Positions 27,364 through 33,247 of a stretch of DNA of 33,247 bases are shown here, piece after piece. The stretch covers positions 1-33,247 of IMG/VR virus record IMGVR_UViG_3300032220_000857. One strand, given 5' to 3'. How positions within the stretch are numbered: the first letter of the stretch is position 1; every line of letters starts with the position of its first letter. The DNA comes from a virus. The position numbers and the translations under genes were made by a program. Below the pieces are notes generated by a model, which saw only the letters and a program-made list of their open reading frames with translations, was not told where the DNA came from and made no database searches.

Positions 27364-28758
27364 ATGAGCTGGGAAGCAGTGAATCAGTCGAGGTTCTGGG
27401 AGCTTGAGCCGATGCTTAACTTCCCGAACCCGGCCGCGGAGAGGCAGGACAAGCTAAAGCGGGCGGGCATTATCCGATGGGCGGGCCACGTTGAGCCGAT
27501 GGTCCACCTCTGGCAGCGTCAAGGGCAAGGCGTGGTCGTGCCGATGGGCGCGGCTTGGTCAGGCCAGCGAACCGACTGTGGGGGGATGGTGGAAGCCAGG
27601 GTGGGAAAGCAGCCCGGTTCCGGGATCCCTTCCCCCCATCCCCCAGCATATGAACGCGCGGTCAACGACTGCGAATGGCTAATGGACCACCAGAAGGAAG
27701 CGGTGAAGGCCGCCGGCAAGTGGCGGTCTGGCGTTATCGTCGCGCCCTGCGGCGCGGGCAAGACCCAGATGGGCGTCGCACTGCATCGGTTCGCGATGAC
27801 GGAGCGCCCGACGCTGGTGCTCGTTCACACGCGCGACCTCGCCACGCAGTGGGACCAGCGCGTGCGGCGGCTGCTGGGCACGGCGCCCGTCAGCCCGAGC
27901 GGCGCGGCGGCGTTCGTCAAGGCCGCAACGGCTGCGATGATTAACGTCAAGGGCATGGTCATTACGACGGTCCAGACGTTGGCCAAGGTTGACCCGTGGG
28001 ACCTGACGGGCATGCGGTTCGGCACGGTCATCCTCGACGAGGCACACCATGCGCCAGCCTCGACGTTTCAGGCCGTGCTCGGCAACATCGTCTGCGATAC
28101 CGTCTACGGCCTGACCGCTACGCCTAACCGGGACGACGGCTGGACTCCTGCGATGTATGCCTGGCTCGGTCCGAAGCGGTACGAGGTGCAGGCCCGAGAC
28201 CTTCAGCGGGTCGGGCTGACGATGGCGCCGACGGTCTGCGAGGTCGTGACGCCGTTCCATTCGTGGTCCGGCGACTTCACGACTATCGTCAATGACCTGA
28301 CCGACAGCGGGCCTAGGAACGCGCTCATCGCGCAGATGGTCGCCGAGCACGGGACGTTCCCGCAGCTGGTCTTGACGTCGCGTGTAGAGCACGCGGAGGC
28401 CCTTGCAGCGCTCATCCCGGACGCGGTGGCGGTCGTAGGTCGGACGCGCGACCGGGACGCGGCATTTGCGCGTGTGAGGGGCGGAGAGGCGAAGGTCCTG
28501 ATTGCGACCCAGCTCGCCGACGAGGGTCTCGACCTGCCCGAGCTCGTCGCGGTTCACCTCGTCGCGCCGTGCAGGGCAGGCAACCGCGTCATCCAGCGCA
28601 TCGGGCGCGTCATGCGTGCCAGCTCGGGCAAGGCGCGGCCGGTCGTCTACGACTACGTCGACAACATGTCGCTGCTTCAGTCGCAGTGGAGGTCACGGCG
28701 GAAGGCATGCCTTGAGCAGCTGCCCGGGGTCACGTTCACGCGGAAGGTGGTGGCATGA
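27364..28758 (+). CDS. SF2 DEAH-type DNA helicase
   Basis: A 464-residue protein; ATG 27364 with GGGAGG upstream. Motifs: Walker A VAPCGAGKTQM (about 126-136), motif II DEAHH (225-229), motif III TATP (251-254), and motif VI QRIGRVMR (411-418). These are the SF2 XPB/RAD25-like helicase and restriction-helicase pattern. The first 100 residues look like a small N-terminal domain with a GVVVPMGAAW element, then a Gly/Pro-rich linker. It would unwind DNA for replication or recombination. The stop overlaps the next gene's start (ATGA), and a large inverted repeat is embedded in its coding sequence at 27579-27645. Confidence 0.85.
   Translation: MSWEAVNQSRFWELEPMLNFPNPAAERQDKLKRAGIIRWAGHVEPMVHLWQRQGQGVVVPMGAAWSGQRTDCGGMVEARVGKQPGSGIPSPHPPAYERAVNDCEWLMDHQKEAVKAAGKWRSGVIVAPCGAGKTQMGVALHRFAMTERPTLVLVHTRDLATQWDQRVRRLLGTAPVSPSGAAAFVKAATAAMINVKGMVITTVQTLAKVDPWDLTGMRFGTVILDEAHHAPASTFQAVLGNIVCDTVYGLTATPNRDDGWTPAMYAWLGPKRYEVQARDLQRVGLTMAPTVCEVVTPFHSWSGDFTTIVNDLTDSGPRNALIAQMVAEHGTFPQLVLTSRVEHAEALAALIPDAVAVVGRTRDRDAAFARVRGGEAKVLIATQLADEGLDLPELVAVHLVAPCRAGNRVIQRIGRVMRASSGKARPVVYDYVDNMSLLQSQWRSRRKACLEQLPGVTFTRKVVA
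27579..27645 (+). repeat. Imperfect 17-bp inverted repeat inside the helicase gene
   Basis: TGGGGGG and downstream GATGG-type bases (27579-27595) pair with CTTCC, CCCCATC and CCCCA (27629-27645): about 15 of 17 pairs with one bulge and a small internal loop, on a 33-nt loop that has its own CCCG/CGGG stem. It encodes a Gly/Pro-rich linker (GSGIPSPHPPAY) between the N-terminal domain and the helicase core, and includes G and C runs. It may be an RNA stem that regulates expression, or a trace of an inserted small element. Confidence 0.45.
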
Positions 28759-31160
28759 CCGACAACATCACAGTGCTCCGGTGTCACGACAACGTCAGGC
28801 TGGCTAAGCTCATCACGCGGACGGCAACCGGCCTTGAGGTCAAGGGCTTCGATGACGCTCGGACGTTCGCATGGCGTCAGGTCACCGTCAGCGGGCTTGA
28901 CGACATTCAGCTGATGCTCGAGCAGCTGCGTGGCGACCCAAAGTCCTGCGTCATCCGGGGCGAGCCGATGGGGCACGTCGGGATGCAGTCCATCGTGAAT
29001 CGACGCCAGCACGTCGGAAGCGACGGCACGCGGCCCGACTGGGACCATCACGCGCTAGGCCGGCAGTGGGTGGCCTTCGACCTCGACAAGGTGGCGCAGG
29101 ACTCTTTCCGGGGCGACGTGCCGGTGCCGAACGAGGAGCAGGCGCGGGCAATCGTCTATCAGGTCAGGGCAGAGGTCATGCCTCCAGCGTTCGCGAAGGC
29201 CGCTTGCGTCTACAAGCTGTCGTCGTCGGCGGGGCTCAAGAGCTGGGACCGGGTGTCCATGCACCTCTGGTTCTGGCTTGACCGGCGCGTGCACGACCTG
29301 AGCCTGCGCGAATACTGCAAGGCGCACGGCTTTGACATCAGCTTTAGCAAGTGCGTTCAGCCTCACTACACGGCCGACCCTGTCTTTGAGGGCATGATGG
29401 ACCCGCTGGCTGGCGTCAGGCTCGGACGCTTGCCAGGGCGGGCCATCGTCGAGACACCGGCCGAGCTGCTCGACGGTGATGCGTGGCGAGCTCGAGACCA
29501 AGCCCGTAAGGACGCGGCACGAAAAGACCTCGAGAAGGCCGCGCGGGCGGTCATGGCCGATATCCCAACGTCTAGGGCAGCGACGCGGGCCTATGCCCTT
29601 CGAGCGCTTGCCGGGGGCTGTCAGGACGTCCTGAGCGCGGCGGAGGGCACGCGGCACGACCAGCTCATCAGGGTGGCCTACAACTTGGGCGGCTACTGCC
29701 AGCCGGGCTTCCTTGACGTCGGCGAGGTCATCCAGACGCTGACGCGGACGGTCGAGGCTGTCTTCCCAGCAGGCCGTCAGCGGGACGAGCTACGCACCGT
29801 AGCCGAGATGGTCGAAGGCGGCGCACGCAGCCCGCGCGACCTGAGCCACATCGGGCGCGCCAAGGGCAAGCTAAGCGTGGTCCGGCCCGAGCCGCCTGAG
29901 GAGGACGACGATGACGGCTTAGAGGTCATCGGAGCGACGGCGGTGCAGCCGGCGAGGAAGCCGAAGGCCAAGGGGCTCAAGTGGGCGCTGACGGACCGGG
30001 ACGGCAAGCCCGAGAACGTGTCCGAGAACGTCGAGGCGCTGCTTGAGTTTATGGGCGTCACGCTAAGGCGCAACCTCATGAACCACTCAACTGAGTGGGG
30101 CGGCGAGCTGACAAAGTCCATCCCGACGTCAGCGATGAACGCGGTCATGCTGGCGAACATCATCGATGCCGGTCAGCGGTTCGGCTTCACGCGGACGCAG
30201 CACCTTCAGGCGTACCTCGACAAGATTGAAGTCAAGCACGCCTACCACCCGGTCGCGGAGTGGGCGACAGGCACGCCCTGGGATGGCGAGGACCGCGTGC
30301 CGATGCTGCTGCACACCCTAGGTATCAGCCCGGACCTGATGGCTGAGCACGGAGCGTTACTGCATGAGCAGCTGTTGCGATGGTTCATCGCTGGCGGGAA
30401 GATGCTCGTCGGCGACCACGGCGTAGCGGCCGAAGGCGTCCTCGTCCTTCAGGGGCCACAAGGGACGGGGAAGACACGTTGGGTGAAGGCGCTGCTCGGA
30501 CCGAACCCGAACTGGATTGCCGAAGGCGTCATCCTCGACCCGGCGGACAAGGACAGCGTCATCCTAGCTACGTCGACGTTCATCGCAGAGCTAGGCGAGC
30601 TGGATGCTACCTACCGCAAGAGCGACATCGCGGCCCTAAAGGCTTTCCTGACGCGCGACAAAGACATCTACCGAAGTCCCTACGCCAAGCGCTCCGAGAC
30701 CTACCCTCGGCGGACCATCTTTGCGGCTACGGTCAACCCGTCGCAGTTCCTGGCCGATGACACCGGCAACCGTCGCTTCTGGGTCATGCCTGTCGGCCAG
30801 TGTCGAAGCCTTGACCCTTCGGCGTATCAGCAGGTCTGGGCGCAGGCCATAGCGCTAGGTAGGCGCGGAGAGCGGCACTGGCTCGACGATGCGTCAAGGC
30901 AAGATGCCGAACGCTTGCTTGAGCGGTTCCGGGACATCAGCCCGTGGGAAGACCTGTTCTTCGAGTGCTATCACCCGCCCGGACCGGAGACCGACAGTGT
31001 CGAGCGCGCGACGCGCTTCGGGGTCATCCGCGACGCGATGCGACCGGACAAGAGCTGGACCACGGCAGACGTCAAGCAGTTCGGCAAGTGGCTGCGCGGC
31101 CGGTACAAGTGCGCGAACCACAACGGGTCAGCCGCGTTCTACGTCCGGCGGAGGGACTGA
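28755..31160 (+). CDS. Bifunctional primase-helicase (N-terminal primase-like, C-terminal VirE-type SF3-like ATPase)
   Basis: An 801-residue protein starting in an ATGA overlap. The N-terminal half shows QWVAFDLDKV (D109, D111), as in archaeo-eukaryotic primase-type metal centres, with further WDRVSMHLWFWLD and a basic linker of about 100 residues. The acidic-to-basic linker at 375-415 is probably flexible. The C-terminal ATPase contains LQGPQGTGKTRW (Walker A, 566-576), AELGELD (Walker B, 611-617), then TIFAATVNPSQFL and GNRRFWVMPV (sensor and arginine region) typical of VirE/DUF5906-type helicases. It would be the replication initiator: unwinding and priming at the adjacent origin candidate. 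Large for a phage primase, and lacking a DnaB-type helicase in the window, it probably covers both roles. Confidence 0.8.
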   Translation: MTDNITVLRCHDNVRLAKLITRTATGLEVKGFDDARTFAWRQVTVSGLDDIQLMLEQLRGDPKSCVIRGEPMGHVGMQSIVNRRQHVGSDGTRPDWDHHALGRQWVAFDLDKVAQDSFRGDVPVPNEEQARAIVYQVRAEVMPPAFAKAACVYKLSSSAGLKSWDRVSMHLWFWLDRRVHDLSLREYCKAHGFDISFSKCVQPHYTADPVFEGMMDPLAGVRLGRLPGRAIVETPAELLDGDAWRARDQARKDAARKDLEKAARAVMADIPTSRAATRAYALRALAGGCQDVLSAAEGTRHDQLIRVAYNLGGYCQPGFLDVGEVIQTLTRTVEAVFPAGRQRDELRTVAEMVEGGARSPRDLSHIGRAKGKLSVVRPEPPEEDDDDGLEVIGATAVQPARKPKAKGLKWALTDRDGKPENVSENVEALLEFMGVTLRRNLMNHSTEWGGELTKSIPTSAMNAVMLANIIDAGQRFGFTRTQHLQAYLDKIEVKHAYHPVAEWATGTPWDGEDRVPMLLHTLGISPDLMAEHGALLHEQLLRWFIAGGKMLVGDHGVAAEGVLVLQGPQGTGKTRWVKALLGPNPNWIAEGVILDPADKDSVILATSTFIAELGELDATYRKSDIAALKAFLTRDKDIYRSPYAKRSETYPRRTIFAATVNPSQFLADDTGNRRFWVMPVGQCRSLDPSAYQQVWAQAIALGRRGERHWLDDASRQDAERLLERFRDISPWEDLFFECYHPPGPETDSVERATRFGVIRDAMRPDKSWTTADVKQFGKWLRGRYKCANHNGSAAFYVRRRD

Positions 31161-31164
31161 GGCC

Positions 31165-31398
31165 ATGTGGGCCATGTGGGTCTCGTGTGGGTCACGAATC
31201 GGCGGAGACCCACATGACTTGGGGCGCCTGCAAGGCGGGGTTGAGCACCCTATGTGGGTCATGTGGGTCTCTCTCTCTCTAAATATCTAATGTGTGTATA
31301 TGTATATATATAGGCGGCTTGGCTACTCCACCACACGCCCACATGCACCCACACGACCCACAAGGCCCACATGACCCACATGCCCCACATGCCCACAT
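31165..31398. other. Putative replication origin: 9-bp iterons flanking an AT-rich core
   Basis: Left arm, direct 9-mers ATGTGGGTC or close variants: 31165, 31174, 31185, 31252, 31261; one inverted copy at 31207. Right arm, inverted copies (GACCCACAT-type): 31337, 31347, 31355, 31364, 31373, 31382, 31391; the last five run head to tail at exact 9-base steps. Between the arms (31270-31312) lies an AT-rich core with alternating CT, TG and TATATATATA, the only such stretch in a GC-rich window. Iterons plus a low-melting core right after a primase-helicase gene are the standard phage or plasmid origin layout. The right-arm iterons run into the start of the next gene. Confidence 0.75.
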
Positions 31399-31718
31399 CA
31401 GAGGCGACCGAGCAGGCGAAGGTGGTCGCTTACCTACGCGGACGGGGCTGGCTGTTCACCGCGACGGCTAACGGGGTCGGAGCAGGCCGGATGCAGTGGG
31501 TCCAGCTCGCGCGGTCGGGAGTCGCTCCAGGCGTTCCGGATTTGCTGGTCTTTGAGGCGGTCGCGGGCTACCGTGGCGTGGCCATTGAGCTCAAGACAGC
31601 CCGGGGCAAGGTCAGCATTGAACAGGCGCGTTGGATTGAAGCCCTTCGCGATCGCGGCTGGTACGCCTTCGTCGCCTACGGAGCAGACGAGGCCATCGCA
31701 AAGCTGGAGGCGCTGTGA
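31371..31718 (+). CDS. VRR-NUC domain nuclease
   Basis: A 115-residue protein; from ATG 31371, but ATGs at 31380 and 31389 are also possible because the first seven codons (MTHMPHM) are made of iteron sequence and there is no ribosome site. The VRR-NUC pattern is clear: EATEQAKVVAYLRGRGW (residues about 12-28), APGVPDLLVFE (PD motif, about residue 54), GVAIELKTARGKVSIEQARW (E-x-K and Q residues, about 68-87). These nucleases are PD-(D/E)XK enzymes, many acting as Holliday-junction or flap resolvases in phages. It sits between the origin and ssb, so resolution of replication intermediates is likely. Confidence 0.8.
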   Translation: MTHMPHMPTSEATEQAKVVAYLRGRGWLFTATANGVGAGRMQWVQLARSGVAPGVPDLLVFEAVAGYRGVAIELKTARGKVSIEQARWIEALRDRGWYAFVAYGADEAIAKLEAL

Positions 31719-31912
31719 CGACGTGGAAGGGGCCTAGCCCTCGCGCGATGACCTTGGGGCTATGGGGAGAGCACCTTGCTACCGTCGAAGCGCTACAGAG
31801 GGCACTACAGGGGCAAGGCGTCGACATCACGCTGGCGGACGTGGTCCGGGACCTCGTGAAGGCGTACGGGCCAAAGTGGTTGGAAGAGATCGAAGGGGAG
31901 ATACAGGCATGA
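31715..31912 (+). CDS. Small protein between nuclease and SSB
   Basis: A 65-residue protein with GTG start at 31715 in a GTGA overlap, GGAGG nearby. Layout: helix MTLGLWGEHLATVEALQRALQ, short turn, helix ITLADVVRDLVKAYGPKWLEEI. This could be a small helical bundle or ribbon-like regulator. The strong coupling to ssb by ATGA suggests a replication accessory. Family not recognised. Confidence 0.55.
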   Translation: MTTWKGPSPRAMTLGLWGEHLATVEALQRALQGQGVDITLADVVRDLVKAYGPKWLEEIEGEIQA

Positions 31913-32283
31913 ACAAGGCGATACTGATGGGGCGGCTCGGCCGCGATCCTGAACTGAAGCGGACGCAGGCAGGCGGGGCTGTGGTCTCGGTCTCACTGGC
32001 GACCAACGAGCGCGAGAAGCAGGGCGACGCGTGGGTGGACGTGACCGAGTGGCACTACATTGTCGCCTTCGGCCGCACGGCGGAGCTCATGGCCGAGCGC
32101 TGCCGGAAGGGCGACCCGGTGCTAGTCGACGGGCGAATGAAGACACGCAAGTGGCAGGGTCAGGACGGGACTGAGCGCCAGCGTACTGAGGTCGTGGCCT
32201 CGGACGTCCGGTTCCTTGCCAAGATGCCATCAGAGCGCGGCGAGATGCCAGCGGGCGGCGGCGGCGGGGAGATGCCCTTCTGA
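31909..32283 (+). CDS. ssb: Single-stranded DNA-binding protein
   Basis: A 124-residue protein; ATG 31909 (GGGGAG upstream), coupled to its upstream gene by ATGA and to the downstream one by TGATG. OB-fold SSB features: NKAILMGRLGRDPELK (residues 2-17), VVSVSLATNEREKQG, WVDVTEWHYIVAFGRTAEL, GDPVLVDGRMKTRKWQ, and a final VASDVRFLAK. The C-terminus is a Gly-rich linker ending in EMPF, the form of the bacterial SSB tail (usually DDDIPF), which docks partner proteins. It would coat single-stranded DNA during replication and recombination. Confidence 0.9.
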   Translation: MNKAILMGRLGRDPELKRTQAGGAVVSVSLATNEREKQGDAWVDVTEWHYIVAFGRTAELMAERCRKGDPVLVDGRMKTRKWQGQDGTERQRTEVVASDVRFLAKMPSERGEMPAGGGGGEMPF

Positions 32284-33247
32284 TGCAAGGCGGGGTCAAG
32301 ATACTGCGCCGGGAGCGCGAGCAGGAGCGGTCGACCACGTGGCTACGCAACCGCGGGGTCGGGCGTGAGATGCTGCGTCTCATCCAGTCCAAGGGCGCGC
32401 CAGTTCGGCGCATCTTCCGTCAGCTGGCCGAGCTTGGCGTGCCGTGCTCGATGACTGAAGGCCTAGTCGGGCACAAGCTGGCCGATTGGGCCAGTGCAAA
32501 GCCTCGGCATGAGGCAGCGCTTCAAGCCCTGTGGCAACTGGCCGAGACCTATACCGACGTCGCCAACCGTGTCCCTGGCGCGCTCGAGGGCCTAGGCGAG
32601 GTGGTGCTAGAGGCGCAGGCGCTGGGTGTGTACTACGACCCGCCCGCGTGCGCGGACGACCTCATCCGTAAGCGTGCCCGGAAGGGTCGCGAGCGGTTCG
32701 TCGAGGCGGAGCAGTACACTGCGCGGCCGGGTCGGACCATCGTCCAAGAACAGCTGATGGCCATCGTCCGGCGCAGCCTGTCTGCCGAGCCGATGCCGCT
32801 TAGTCGGACGGTTCAGCAGGTGGTCGACCTCAGGCTTCAAGGCATGAACACGGCCGAGATATCGATGCATGTCACGCACTCGGAGCACTGGGTCGGCGAG
32901 GTTTTGAAGCGTCCCGAGGTCGTCGCTGCCATCGCGGCCGTGAAGCCGCTCGACGAGGTTGAGGCGCTGTGCCGGGCTCGGACCAACGCCAAGCGAGCGC
33001 AGACGCTGCGGGAGGCCAACGCGGCAGGCAAGGTGCCGAAGTCGGCAGGCCGTCCTAAGTCGGCGAAGCTAGACGATGCGTGGCTAATCGCGCGGCGTGA
33101 CGAGGGATGGACGCTCCAGCGAATCGCGGTCGCACTCGGGACCACGAAGCAGACCATCGCGTACCGGATGCGGCAGGCCGACGCCGCGCGTGCCAACGAC
33201 CTCCCCACCCCCTTAGAGCGGCCAGGCGAGCCGGGCGGCTTGCCCCC
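32283..33247 (+). CDS. Double helix-turn-helix DNA-binding protein (partial at right edge)
   Basis: A frame open from ATG 32283 (overlapping ssb's TGA) to the window end: 321 codons and two bases without a stop. The N-terminus is basic and helical (ILRREREQERSTTWLRNRGVG). Two HTH-like segments are visible: residues about 175-213 (RTVQQVVDLRLQGMNTAEIS, then HSEHWVGEVLKRPEVV) and about 267-300 (DEGWTLQRIAVALGTTKQTIAYRM). Terminase small subunits and DNA-binding regulators have such motifs, and the genes that should follow (terminase, portal) are missing from the window; a terminase small subunit or late-gene regulator is a candidate. Family not certain. Confidence 0.55.
   Translation, partial: MQGGVKILRREREQERSTTWLRNRGVGREMLRLIQSKGAPVRRIFRQLAELGVPCSMTEGLVGHKLADWASAKPRHEAALQALWQLAETYTDVANRVPGALEGLGEVVLEAQALGVYYDPPACADDLIRKRARKGRERFVEAEQYTARPGRTIVQEQLMAIVRRSLSAEPMPLSRTVQQVVDLRLQGMNTAEISMHVTHSEHWVGEVLKRPEVVAAIAAVKPLDEVEALCRARTNAKRAQTLREANAAGKVPKSAGRPKSAKLDDAWLIARRDEGWTLQRIAVALGTTKQTIAYRMRQADAARANDLPTPLERPGEPGGLP

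Noticed and set aside
31165-31398. Could the iterons be a CRISPR array?
   Set aside because: The units are 9 bases with almost no spacers and occur in both orientations around an AT-rich core.
1-33247. Integrase, attachment site, transposase or insertion sequence
   Set aside because: No product with the catalytic residues of tyrosine or serine recombinases or DDE transposases was recognised, and no terminal inverted repeats with target duplications were noticed.

Overview
The window is a densely packed, GC-rich piece of a tailed double-stranded DNA phage (or prophage) genome. It holds structural, lysis, recombination and replication modules with almost no intergenic space and many ATGA/GTGA stop-start overlaps. 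The head looks Mu-like (gpT-type major capsid protein after a portal C-terminus). The tail looks siphoviral: a tail tube protein, a tail assembly chaperone pair with a -1 frameshift site, a 677-residue tape measure and no sheath gene. Spanin-like lysis genes suggest a Gram-negative host, and base composition suggests a high-GC one; the species cannot be named. No integrase, attachment site, RNA gene or CRISPR array was seen, so lifestyle is open.

Layout. 1-5196 (+): portal C-terminus (cut by the window edge), a virion-morphogenesis-like protein, a scaffold candidate, a decoration-protein candidate, the major capsid protein and head-tail connector genes. 5206-19504 (+): tail tube, frameshifted chaperones, tape measure, four to five tail-tip/baseplate-type proteins, and a 1464-residue fibre. 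The fibre has about 36 tandem 20-residue repeats followed by beta-propeller-like delta-60 repeats. 19640-22227 (+): a phage structural-type protein, a small zinc-ribbon-like protein, and a lysis cassette (cysteine-peptidase-type endolysin, membrane coiled-coil protein, holin candidate, inner-membrane spanin-like protein, exported C-tail-anchored protein).

22324-26847 (-): a leftward early-type region. Starting from the divergent promoter it encodes RecT, a small unknown, a ThyX-like thymidylate synthase and a YqaJ-type exonuclease. A cluster of three hairpins ending in a clear terminator follows, then a lytic-transglycosylase-like enzyme with a 32-residue membrane peptide, then small unknown genes with palindromic operator-like sites. 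26990-33247 (+): a winged-helix regulator, an SF2 helicase, a primase/VirE-type helicase, an iteron-bearing putative replication origin, a VRR-NUC nuclease, a small protein, SSB and a double-HTH protein that runs off the right edge.

How it fits together: the divergent 26.88-26.97 kb region looks like a control switch between recombination/nucleotide metabolism (left) and replication (right). RecT plus YqaJ exonuclease would make a two-component annealing system. The helicase, primase-helicase, SSB and nuclease flank an AT-rich, iteron-framed origin candidate. The most notable signals are that origin (31165-31398), the giant repeat-propeller fibre (14814-19208), the CCCTTTC frameshift site (6787-6793), and the hairpin and operator arrays of the leftward region.
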